Assembly (NCBI GenBank): GCA_036274495.1
Contig: DASUFP010000111.1
Span: 1 to 48,905 of the forward strand
DNA from: DASUFP01 sp036274495
Lineage (GTDB): Bacteria > Bacteroidota > Bacteroidia > AKYH767-A > OLB10
Direction of reading: 5' to 3'
DNA: 48,905 nucleotides
Positions 1-8,079 of this stretch are shown piece by piece (position 1 is the first letter of the stretch; the number at the start of each line of letters is the position of its first letter). The notes below the pieces were generated by a model. It was not told where the DNA came from and made no database searches. It was given only the letters and a program-made list of their open reading frames with translations. The translations under genes were made by a program, and so were the position numbers.

Positions 1-51
1 CGTTTGTATCGTGAAAAAAGCCTTTAACCCGAATACTAATATTTTTAAGTC

Positions 52-2229
52 ATGAAAACACTCTATCGCTTCAAGCAATCTGTCACCAGGGTTTTGTTAC
101 CACTGCTCTTTCTGACAGCATCTCTTTCATCTGTTCACGCCAGTCATATCGTTGGCGGAGAAATAACATATGATTGGTTGTCGGGCAACGTTTATCATAT
201 TAAACTGGCCTTATACCGCGATTGCCAGGGAGTTCCTTTCGGTTCCACTGCAAACATCCAGTTTTCATCAGCATCACTTGGATTCAGCAGTACACAGCCT
301 CTTTCTCCGATCGGGGTTCCGGTTGAAATAACGCCTATTTGTACAGCCTCACTTCCTAATAGTTATTGTAACGGAGGCACGTTGCTGTACGGTGTTCAGA
401 AGCAAGTTTACGAAGGTGTTGTAACGCTGACTGCTCCTGCATCGGACTGGGTATTCTCGTATTCCGATTGTTGCCGGAACGCTGCACCTGTGAATATAGT
501 AAGCCCTAATTCGCACGGATCTTATTTTGAAGCAACGCTCGATAACCTCAATACCCCATTCAATAACTCTGTGCAATTTGCTGCCGTGCCGGTTAACATC
601 CTTTACAAAAACGCGACAACCTATTTAAACTGGAGTGCCTGGGATCCTGATATGGACTCACTCGTATTTGAGCTGGTGCCACCCAGAGAAAGTGCGGCCG
701 GAAATTTACCTTATGCAACCGGTTACTCTGCACAACAGCCGGTAGGCGCATCACAACCCACCATTCTTGATCCTGCAACCGGGATTCTGGAAGTAACACC
801 AAACGCCCTGCAAACAGATATTGTTTGTATTCGTGTTTCTGAATACCGGAGTGGTATTTTAATTTCTACCGTTTACCGCGATTTGCAAATCACAGTTGTA
901 AATGCAACCAACACCCTGCCTACTCTCACGGGTATAGGCGGTACTAACCAATACTCAACAACTGCCTGTCCCGGAGATACCGTTTTGTTCACCATCAACT
1001 CTTTTGATCCGGATCCGGGACAAAGTCTTACCCTCACCATGGATCAGAATCCTGCACCTTCAGCTACCTTTACTTCAGCAGGATCGCCCCCGGTAGGAAC
1101 ATTTCAGTGGATTCCCGGTCCCGGCGATATCAGCAGCCAGCCGCATGTATTTACGGTAAGAGTTGATGACGATTTCTGTGATTACTATGGCACACAAACT
1201 TATGCCTACAGTATTTGGGTAAACGGATGTGCCAACTATGATGTATGGCCAGGCGACGCAAACTCTGATGGCAATGCCAACCTCTATGATCTCCTTGCCC
1301 TGGGCCTTGCATTTAATGATAATGGTCCTGTTCGGCCTGCTGCATCACTCAACTGGTCTGCACAGCCTTGCCCCGACTGGACAAATTCTTTTACCAGCGG
1401 GATCAATCACAAACATGCCGACTGTGATGGAAATGGAACTGTTGATTTTGCAGATACTTCAGCTATCATTCAAAATTACGGATTGAATCATCCCCTTCGC
1501 ATGCTCCCGGCTGCACTTGTTGGAATACCTGACCTCATTGTTACTTCCAGTACTGACACAATCGGGACATCAGCTCAAATGTATTTCGATATTTCATTAG
1601 GCACTCCTGCGGCACCGGCCGACAGTATTTACGGATTGGCATTCCGGTTATACTATGATCCCTCTTTAATTGATACCAATTCGGTTTCAGTAACCTATCC
1701 CGGATGTATGTTTGGCACCAACGGAACCAATATGGTTACAGTGAACAGAAACTGGTCTACGCCCGGATATGTTGATATTGCCCTTTCACGTATTGATCAG
1801 CTTAACCTTACAGGAAACGGTCCGGTTGCAAGAGTTACAGTTGTCACAACCGATAATGTGTCGGGCAAAGTAACTTTATTCGCAACACCTGCCGATGTAG
1901 AGGCCGTTTCTGCAATGGGTGCTCCCATAAATATTAATCCCATCGGCGACAGTGTGATCATCGATCCCTTCCTCACAGGCATTGCAAACCCGGATGCGCT
2001 GCAGTTTTCCATTCGCCCTGTCCCGGTTCACGACCGGCTGTACATCACTTTCGGGGAAACCCTTCCTGAAGAAATGGTGGTCACCGATTTAGCGGGCCGT
2101 GCTGTGATGCATTTCAAACCCGAATCTCAGTCCGAATCCATTCAGGTTAACCTGCTAACTCCCGGAGCATATATGCTGAAAGCTGTTAATCAGAACGCTA
2201 TCGGCGCCAAGAAATTCCTTGTTTATTGA
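52..2229 (+). CDS. Secreted T9SS cargo protein with dockerin-like and cohesin-like regions
   Basis: A 725-residue exported protein, probably bound to or released from the cell surface. Residues 1-30 form a signal peptide (hydrophobic core LLPLLFLTA, likely cleavage after VHA). The following section starts SHIVGGEITY, a beginning I associate with large Bacteroidota surface proteins. Two EF-hand-like dockerin repeats are visible: GDANSDGNANLYDLL near residue 401 and DCDGNGTVDFADTS near residue 457. They are followed by a roughly 150-residue beta-rich stretch (about 495-640) that reads like a cohesin domain (FRLYYDPSLI, GPVARVTV). The last 75 residues (FSIRPVPVHDRLYI ... GAYMLKAV ... KKFLVY) are a type A T9SS sorting domain. 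The gene stands alone, with a strong terminator right after it. Export by T9SS is well supported; the biological role is unknown. Confidence 0.85.
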   Translation: MKTLYRFKQSVTRVLLPLLFLTASLSSVHASHIVGGEITYDWLSGNVYHIKLALYRDCQGVPFGSTANIQFSSASLGFSSTQPLSPIGVPVEITPICTASLPNSYCNGGTLLYGVQKQVYEGVVTLTAPASDWVFSYSDCCRNAAPVNIVSPNSHGSYFEATLDNLNTPFNNSVQFAAVPVNILYKNATTYLNWSAWDPDMDSLVFELVPPRESAAGNLPYATGYSAQQPVGASQPTILDPATGILEVTPNALQTDIVCIRVSEYRSGILISTVYRDLQITVVNATNTLPTLTGIGGTNQYSTTACPGDTVLFTINSFDPDPGQSLTLTMDQNPAPSATFTSAGSPPVGTFQWIPGPGDISSQPHVFTVRVDDDFCDYYGTQTYAYSIWVNGCANYDVWPGDANSDGNANLYDLLALGLAFNDNGPVRPAASLNWSAQPCPDWTNSFTSGINHKHADCDGNGTVDFADTSAIIQNYGLNHPLRMLPAALVGIPDLIVTSSTDTIGTSAQMYFDISLGTPAAPADSIYGLAFRLYYDPSLIDTNSVSVTYPGCMFGTNGTNMVTVNRNWSTPGYVDIALSRIDQLNLTGNGPVARVTVVTTDNVSGKVTLFATPADVEAVSAMGAPININPIGDSVIIDPFLTGIANPDALQFSIRPVPVHDRLYITFGETLPEEMVVTDLAGRAVMHFKPESQSESIQVNLLTPGAYMLKAVNQNAIGAKKFLVY

Positions 2230-2252
2230 AAAGTGGTTAAGTTTGTTGATTA

Positions 2253-2283
2253 CCCCGGCATTTGGGAATGCCGGGGTTTTTTT
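2253..2283 (+). terminator. Rho-independent terminator after the dockerin/cohesin-like gene
   Basis: A perfect 10-bp stem (CCCCGGCATT / AATGCCGGGG) with a TGGG loop is followed by seven T. It lies 24 bases after the stop codon and separates this gene from ispG. Confidence 0.9.
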
Positions 2284-2393
2284 ATGCCCTTTTACACCAT
2301 CCATATTACCCGTAGCAAAGGAGCGTCGCCGGCTGACAGGGCAAACCCCTATTTTGGTTGTTTATGTGTAACTTTACACCTGACCTCTTTTCT

Positions 2394-4370
2394 ATGGAAA
2401 CTATCTCCAAATCAATTGATTACACCGAAAGCCTGACCCATTACAGGCGTCTCGTGACCCGTGAAGTGAACATCGGCCATGTTCCATTGGGAGCAAATCA
2501 CCCTATCAGAGTACAGTCGATGACTACCACCGATACCATGGATACTTTGGCAACGGTGGAACAGAGCATACGGATGATTGAAGCAGGTTGTGAATACGTT
2601 CGGATTACGGCTCCCAGCATAAACGAGGCCCGTAATCTTGAAGTAATCAAAAAAGAGCTAAAGCTGAGAGGGTATTCCACGCCACTTATTGCCGACATCC
2701 ATTTTACTCCTAATGCCGCTGAATTAGCGGCACGAATAGTTGAAAAGGTTCGTGTGAATCCGGGAAACTATGCAGACAAAAAAAAGTTTGAAGTTTTAGA
2801 ATATACCGACCATACTTATGATGAGGAGTTGGAACGGATCAGGCAACGCTTTACCCCATTAGTGAAAATTTGTAAGGAGTATGGAACAGCTATGAGGATA
2901 GGAACCAATCATGGTTCTTTGAGTGACAGGATCTTGAGCAGGTATGGTGACACTCCGCTTGGAATGGTAGAATCGGCCCTGGAGTTTTTGCGCATATGTG
3001 AAGACCTGAACTACCACAATATTGTGCTGAGTATGAAAGCGAGTAATCCCCGGGTGATGGTTCAGGCGTATCGCTTACTGATTGTGAAAATGAAGGAAGC
3101 CGGAATGAATTATCCGCTGCACCTTGGTGTAACGGAAGCCGGTGAAGGAGAAGACGGGCGCATTAAGTCGGCTGCAGGCATAGGTACATTGCTCGAAGAT
3201 GGAATTGGTGATACCATACGTGTGTCGCTTACCGAAGATCCGGAATTTGAAATTCCGGTTGCTAAAGAACTGGTTAACCGTTATGCCGGCAGAGCCTCAC
3301 ACCAGCCTATTGCAGATCTTACCCCTAATGCCCGCTTGTCGTGGTCGCCTTTTGAATATTCAAGGAGGCCTTCTCGCGAAGTGCTGCAAACCGGCGGCAA
3401 TAAGGTTCCGGTTGTTGTTGCCGACTATAGTCACAAGCAGGTCATTACTCCTGCATCATTATTCCCTCTCGGCTACAATTATTCGGCGGCGCTCGATAAA
3501 TGGAATTTAACTGACCAGGCATGTGATTTTTTATTTTGCGGTAACAACCAAATTAACTTTGAAGTACCGGGTACGCTGGGTTTGATATTTGAACAATCTG
3601 TCTGGAACAAAAAGGAACATACCTATCCGCTGTTTTCAGCTTCCGCATATTTGAATGCTAACGACCGTTCGTCAGTCATCAATTTTGTTGAAGCAGATGC
3701 CTCTCTGTTATTTGAAAGTAACAACACCTTAAGCGCCATTGGCAACCAATTTCTTTCATCCATAAAAAATGACGCAACAGCAGTTCTCGTTTTAGCTACA
3801 AGTAATTTACATGGCATGGCTGAGCAACGCAGGGTGATGATTGAGCTGATGAACCGTGAAATAAACGTCCCTGTAATTATTAAACGCAGCTATTCAAATA
3901 TAGGAAGCGACACTTTCAGATTATACGCCGCAACCGATGCGGGCGCCTTGCTGCTGGATGGGTTCGGTGATGGTATATGGCTGCATGCTCCGGGAATTGT
4001 TTCGGAACAGGTTATTAACTCAACTGCATTTGGAATTTTACAGGCCAGCCGAACGCGCATATCAAAAACAGAATACATCTCATGTCCCTCCTGTGGTCGG
4101 ACCTTATTTGACCTTCAGGAAACAACAGCTAAAATCAGGGCACGCACAGATCACCTCAAAGGGGTTAAAATTGGCATTATGGGCTGTATTGTAAACGGAC
4201 CCGGAGAAATGGCTGATGCCGATTACGGATATGTTGGCGTGGGTGCAGGTAAAATAACGCTGTACAAAGGCAAAGAAGTAGTCCGGAGGAGTATCGATTC
4301 GGAACGGGCTGTGGATGCCTTAATAGAATTGATTAAGGAACATGGTGATTGGGTAGAAAAGTTAGATTGA
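2394..4370 (+). CDS. ispG: (E)-4-hydroxy-3-methylbut-2-enyl-diphosphate synthase, long form
   Basis: IspG (GcpE) converts 2-C-methyl-D-erythritol 2,4-cyclodiphosphate to HMBPP in the MEP isoprenoid pathway, using a [4Fe-4S] cluster. The N-terminal TIM-barrel carries VNIGHVPLG-type and MRIGTNHGSL motifs. The C-terminal cluster domain has CPSCGRT (Cys564, Cys567) and GCIVNGPGE (Cys598, Glu605), which are the three Cys and one Glu expected as ligands. At 658 residues it is far longer than the roughly 370-residue E. coli enzyme. The extra part, about residues 320-540, is the middle insert domain known from Bacteroidota, Chlamydiae and plants. I start at the ATG at 2394 (METISKS); the in-frame ATG at 2358 adds 12 residues unlike the family. 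It is not in an operon with the neighbouring ferritin gene. Confidence 0.96.
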   Translation: METISKSIDYTESLTHYRRLVTREVNIGHVPLGANHPIRVQSMTTTDTMDTLATVEQSIRMIEAGCEYVRITAPSINEARNLEVIKKELKLRGYSTPLIADIHFTPNAAELAARIVEKVRVNPGNYADKKKFEVLEYTDHTYDEELERIRQRFTPLVKICKEYGTAMRIGTNHGSLSDRILSRYGDTPLGMVESALEFLRICEDLNYHNIVLSMKASNPRVMVQAYRLLIVKMKEAGMNYPLHLGVTEAGEGEDGRIKSAAGIGTLLEDGIGDTIRVSLTEDPEFEIPVAKELVNRYAGRASHQPIADLTPNARLSWSPFEYSRRPSREVLQTGGNKVPVVVADYSHKQVITPASLFPLGYNYSAALDKWNLTDQACDFLFCGNNQINFEVPGTLGLIFEQSVWNKKEHTYPLFSASAYLNANDRSSVINFVEADASLLFESNNTLSAIGNQFLSSIKNDATAVLVLATSNLHGMAEQRRVMIELMNREINVPVIIKRSYSNIGSDTFRLYAATDAGALLLDGFGDGIWLHAPGIVSEQVINSTAFGILQASRTRISKTEYISCPSCGRTLFDLQETTAKIRARTDHLKGVKIGIMGCIVNGPGEMADADYGYVGVGAGKITLYKGKEVVRRSIDSERAVDALIELIKEHGDWVEKLD

Positions 4371-4480
4371 TATGTTCATTGATACATTGTATGGTCGATA
4401 CATTTTAATGAGACAGATTTCCGTAAACCAAAATATATTCCGGTAATTAAAAATAAATTATAACCTTTAAATATAAACTT

Positions 4481-4999
4481 ATGCTTTCAAAAAAAATTGA
4501 ATCACTCCTCAACCAGCAAGTAGAACTGGAAGCATCATCATCACAATATTATCTGGCCATGGCTTCATGGGCCGAAGTAAAAGGATACAATGGTGTAAGT
4601 AAATTTCTTTACCGGCATTCTGACGAGGAACGCCTGCACATGCTCAAACTCATTCAATTCATTAATGAACGCGGAGGACATGGGACCGTTCCCGCTCTTA
4701 AAAGTCCTCCTGCTGAATTTAAAGGTGTTCAGGAAGTTTTTGAGCAGATACTTGAACATGAAATCAAGGTATCGTCGGAAATCAATAAGCTGGTGGAACG
4801 ATGCCTCGGCGAAAAAGATTATACTACCCATAACTTTTTACAATGGTATGTTTCGGAGCAGATTGAAGAGGAAGCACTGGCCCGGAATATTCTGGATAAA
4901 TTAAACCTTATTGGCAACGATAAAGGGGGCATGTATCTATTCGACAGGGATCTGGAAGGGATGTCGTCAACCCTTCAATCGGGTAAAGGTGGTAAATGA
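4481..4999 (+). CDS. ftnA: Bacterial non-haem ferritin
   Basis: A 172-residue iron-storage ferritin of the FtnA type, expected to form a 24-subunit cytosolic shell that oxidises Fe(II) and stores the mineral. All expected ferroxidase-centre residues are present at the usual numbering: Glu17, Tyr24, Glu50, His53, Glu94, Gln127 and Glu130. There is no haem-binding bacterioferritin Met pattern. The 110-base upstream gap is AT-rich. I could not identify an iron-responsive operator in it. The gene is flanked by unrelated co-directional genes and is probably transcribed alone. Confidence 0.95.
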   Translation: MLSKKIESLLNQQVELEASSSQYYLAMASWAEVKGYNGVSKFLYRHSDEERLHMLKLIQFINERGGHGTVPALKSPPAEFKGVQEVFEQILEHEIKVSSEINKLVERCLGEKDYTTHNFLQWYVSEQIEEEALARNILDKLNLIGNDKGGMYLFDRDLEGMSSTLQSGKGGK

Positions 5000-5031
5000 G
5001 GCAGGTTACCGCATCATCATGTAAAAAATGC

Positions 5032-5052
5032 GTGTCTTCATCATAAAGACAC
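5032..5052 (+). terminator. Hairpin downstream of ferritin, possible weak terminator
   Basis: A perfect 7-bp stem GTGTCTT / AAGACAC with a 7-base loop lies 32 bases after the ferritin stop. It is followed by CTTTCC rather than a clean T run, so termination is uncertain. Just downstream (5063-5070) is TATTTTTG, an exact match to the Bacteroidota -7 box TAnnTTTG. It probably belongs to the protease gene, but no good -33 box is seen. Confidence 0.4.
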
Positions 5053-5094
5053 CTTTCCACGTTATTTTTGAACACTCACTATTTTATTTAACTC

Positions 5095-6684
5095 ATGAAC
5101 AACCGATCAGGTATATTAGTAGCCCTTTGTTTATTTATTTTGCCGCATTTCTCACAGGCACAACCGGGAAGCCAGTCTCGTAAATACGATGCGCTGATGC
5201 AAATCATCAATTATGCCTATGTGGATACTCCAAATGAGGAAAAATTGACAGAAACAGCCATCAGAGCTGTTTTAAAAGATCTGGATCCTCATTCGGTTTA
5301 TATTCCTGCAGATGAATTAAAACAAACCAATGAGCCGCTGGTAGGAAAATTTGAGGGTGTGGGTATTCAATTTAACATTTTTGAAGACACGATCATGGTT
5401 ACGCAACCTATTTCAGGCGGGCCATCAGAGAAAGTCGGAATAAGGGCAGGCGACAGAATTGTAAAAATTGACTCAGAAAATGTTGCCAGCATTAAAATTA
5501 CCAATGCGGATGTAATGAAAAAACTTAGGGGCGATAAGGGCACCAAAGTTACGGTTGATATTTACAGGAGGGGTGAACCTGAACTGCTGGAATATGTTAT
5601 CACCCGCGATAAAATTCCGCTTTTTAGCGTAGACGCCAGTTATATGGCCACTCCAACAATAGGCTATATCAAAATAAGCAAGTTTGCCGATACCACCGTA
5701 GACGAATTTAAGCAAGCACTTGCAAAACTAAAGGCTCAGGGATTACAATCACTGATTCTGGATTTATCAGGAAACGGCGGAGGTTATCTGAACAGAGCCG
5801 TTGGTTTAGCAGATGAATTTCTCTCGGCCGGAAAGCGCATCGTATATACCCAGGGGAGAAACAATCCGATGCAGGAATACAATTCAACTGAAGAAGGGGG
5901 CTTTGAAAGCGGCAAGCTGGTTGTGTTGGTAGATGAATCTTCTGCTTCGGCAAGTGAAATAGTATCGGGTGCTATCCAGGACTGGGATCGTGGTCTGTTG
6001 ATTGGAAGAAGGACTTTTGCGAAAGGGCTTGTTCAAAATCCCTATTCGCTCCCTGACGGTTCAGCTATCCGGCTAACAGTTGCCCGCTACTATACTCCTT
6101 CGGGAAGATGTATTCAAAAATCATACGAAGATGGAGAAGAGGCGTATGAACAGGATTTTTCGAGACGGTACGAACATGGTGAACTCTATAGTGCCGATAG
6201 TATTCATTTTAACGATTCATTAAAATACTTCACCAGCGGCAAACGTGTTGTGTATGGCGGTGGCGGTATTATGCCTGATGTGTTTGTTCCGCTTGATACC
6301 ACCTGGTCAAGTAAATACCATACCGAATTGATTCGTAAATCGGTTATGCTTGACTTTGCCTTGAATTATGCCGACAGCAAACGGGAGCAATTGAAAAAGA
6401 CCTACCCGACTGCCAACTCGTTTGTATCCAATTTCAAGGTGAGTGATGCATTGCTTAACGAAATGGTTGAAGCGGGCGTCAAAAAGGGAATTGAAAAAGA
6501 CAGTGCGGGTTTGGCCCGTTCCGGTGCAACCATGAAGGTTCAGTTAAAAGCTCTTATTGCCCGCGACCTGTATAACTACGAAGCCTATTGGCAGGTGATC
6601 AATCAGGTAAACGATTTTTACCTCAAAGCCATTGAGTGTTTACAGGACGATACTTTTAACAGGATGAAAATCTCATCCCGATAA
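5095..6684 (+). CDS. S41 family C-terminal processing peptidase (CtpA/Prc type)
   Basis: An exported serine protease of 529 residues. It has a signal peptide (residues 1-22, ending SQA), a short N-terminal helical part with DPHSVYIP, a PDZ domain (about 90-170: GVGIQFN ... GGPSEKVGIRAGDRI) and the S41 catalytic domain. The catalytic pair is visible as Ser285 in SSASASEI and Lys310 in TFAKGLVQ. The 25-residue spacing equals that of the well-studied CtpA protease. Such enzymes trim C-terminal tails of envelope proteins in the periplasm. The C-terminal 200 residues are a helical extension common in Bacteroidota S41 proteins. Substrate unknown. It is monocistronic by context, ending at a bidirectional terminator. 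Confidence 0.93.
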   Translation: MNNRSGILVALCLFILPHFSQAQPGSQSRKYDALMQIINYAYVDTPNEEKLTETAIRAVLKDLDPHSVYIPADELKQTNEPLVGKFEGVGIQFNIFEDTIMVTQPISGGPSEKVGIRAGDRIVKIDSENVASIKITNADVMKKLRGDKGTKVTVDIYRRGEPELLEYVITRDKIPLFSVDASYMATPTIGYIKISKFADTTVDEFKQALAKLKAQGLQSLILDLSGNGGGYLNRAVGLADEFLSAGKRIVYTQGRNNPMQEYNSTEEGGFESGKLVVLVDESSASASEIVSGAIQDWDRGLLIGRRTFAKGLVQNPYSLPDGSAIRLTVARYYTPSGRCIQKSYEDGEEAYEQDFSRRYEHGELYSADSIHFNDSLKYFTSGKRVVYGGGGIMPDVFVPLDTTWSSKYHTELIRKSVMLDFALNYADSKREQLKKTYPTANSFVSNFKVSDALLNEMVEAGVKKGIEKDSAGLARSGATMKVQLKALIARDLYNYEAYWQVINQVNDFYLKAIECLQDDTFNRMKISSR

Positions 6685-6696
6685 ATAGTTTAGGAT

Positions 6697-6732
6697 TAAA
6701 AAAAAGGCCCCGAAAATCCGGGGCTTTTTTTT
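6697..6732. terminator. Bidirectional terminator between convergent genes
   Basis: The stem GCCCCG / CGGGGC is flanked by eight A on the left and eight T on the right. It serves both the + strand protease gene and the - strand small secreted gene, whose stop codon (6731-6733) lies in the T run. Confidence 0.9.
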
Positions 6733-7177
6733 AATCCTTCGTGAAAAATATCCGCGTGATAAACAGCCCTTCCGGATCGTCTTTTCCGGCATCCGACTCT
6801 ACTCCGCTGGTGATGTAGGCTACTTTCCAGCCTAACTTTATCATTTCATTCATTTTGGCAGCAATAACTGCATCGTTTGCGGCTATGTTTCCGAAATTGA
6901 TACCGGCCAGCGAATAAAAATTCAGCAATTTGGTCTCTTTGAGATTACCTCCGGCATCTTTTATATCGCCGCGCTTAACGTCGCTGCTTTTGGATTTGTC
7001 GCCTTCTCTTTGTGTAGTTATTTCTGCAATATCAATGTCTCCGGTATTTTCTATGATTCGGGAACGTCCCAGGCCTCCGGGAACAATGGATTCAACAATT
7101 GTAATCACTTTGTATTGCTGCGCAAAGGAGACAGAGGCAAAAGTTAATGCCAAAACGGCCAGGATTGATTTTTTCAT
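6731..7177 (-). CDS. Small secreted protein of unknown function
   Basis: A 148-residue protein I do not recognise. It begins with a clear signal peptide (MKKSILAVLALTFASVSFAQ, cleavage about residue 20), so the mature form is about 128 residues, periplasmic or surface exposed. The mature part contains ESIVPGGLGRSRII, a polar Lys/Asp-rich middle, and a C-terminal MNEMIKLGWKVAYI segment that loosely resembles the end of small DUF4177-like folds (inference only). I chose the ATG at 7177. The longer in-frame start at 7240 would translate through the terminator hairpin of the upstream gene and would put 21 residues before the signal peptide. There is no lipobox. Confidence 0.75.
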   Translation of the reverse strand: MKKSILAVLALTFASVSFAQQYKVITIVESIVPGGLGRSRIIENTGDIDIAEITTQREGDKSKSSDVKRGDIKDAGGNLKETKLLNFYSLAGINFGNIAANDAVIAAKMNEMIKLGWKVAYITSGVESDAGKDDPEGLFITRIFFTKD

Positions 7178-7203
7178 AGTATTAAGTTTTGAATCCAAAT
7201 TAA

Positions 7204-7242
7204 AACAAAAAAATGAAGTGGTATATTCATACCACCTCATTT
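7204..7242 (-). terminator. Terminator after the broken beta-barrel gene
   Basis: On the - strand a 13-bp stem (AAATGA, one mismatch, GTGGTAT against ATACCAC and TCATTT, loop of 4) is followed by seven T and further T-rich sequence. It ends transcription of the beta-barrel gene and argues against a start at 7240 for the next gene. Confidence 0.75.
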
Positions 7243-7256
7243 ACCCATTACGAAAA

Positions 7257-7865
7257 TCACTTACTTGTATCTCCCTTACCACTCCCGAAAATTACTCCCA
7301 CAGTAAAATATAAACCGGCCAGTTTGGAATCGGGTGCAAAATCTTCGTTTTTAAATACATTGGTAAAGCTGTAGCTGTATCCTACATCTGCTGTAAGAAT
7401 CCATATATCAACTCCAATACCTCCTTGAATATTAAAGGACCCGCTGTTAAGCTGATCCTTTACATCATTCCCGTCTTTGTCTTTTGAACTCAATAAAAAA
7501 TCGTACGAAGGACCTGCATTAATACGAAATTTGAAATTAGATTTATCAAGGATATTAAACGCACCAAGTGCTTTAACTCTCAAATAATTACTGGTTATAT
7601 CACCTTCAGTAGCCAAAGAATCATTTTTCAATTTTGTGACTGTTTTAGTCGACATTTAAAACGCACCGGGTTGAAACTGGAATTTCTCCCCAATTCTTAC
7701 ATCCCCTCCAACCATAAATCCGACATTAGCCTCAAAATCTACTCCTTCGGGCGGATCAGTAAAGTTCATGATGGTAAGACCCAACTGGGGATTAATTTGA
7801 ATTTGGGCTTTCGATTGAAGTGCCGCAGCAACAAAAACGAAGCAAATGATTACTATTTTTTTCAT
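7257..7865 (-). pseudogene. Outer-membrane beta-barrel protein (PF13568-like) interrupted by an in-frame TAA
   Basis: The reading frame from 7865 encodes a signal peptide (MKKIVIICFVFVAAALQSKAQ) and the start of a porin-like barrel (INPQLGLTI ... FEANVGFMVGGDVRIG ... FQPGAF). It hits TAA at 7656-7658. The next codon is ATG, and the same frame continues for 132 residues with the rest of the barrel (NYLRVKALGAFNI ... FRINAGPSYDFLL ... IQGGIGVDIWILTADVGYSY) and a proper end. In this family QPG.FY is normal at the break, so TAT or TAC to TAA is the likely change. The full product would be about 202 residues. Alternatives are a sequencing error, or translational restart at the ATG, but the second half has no signal peptide and could not be exported. 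Confidence 0.8.
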
Positions 7866-8079
7866 GGGTTTATGTTTAGTGTGTTTCAAATTCAAAACAA
7901 CTCTATTTAAAAGTAAGTTTGGTTTCAGGTCTATTGTATTTTCTGCCTTGGTACCGGGAGAAAATCTGCCAACTTTATATTTAGTTGATTATCAATAAAC
8001 TATAATTCGATAAGGTGTCCTTTAGCCTACCCTATCAAGTCAAATAACTTATTAGAAAAGTAAAACTTCCAACAAAGGA

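Noticed and set aside
2353..2376. A promoter for ispG made of TTTG and TAACTTTA.
   Set aside because: The spacer is only 12 bases, too short for the 17-23 range, and the -7 box has a mismatch.
6731..7240. Longer start for the small secreted protein at 7240.
   Set aside because: The extra 21 residues are encoded by the terminator hairpin of the upstream gene and would block the signal peptide.
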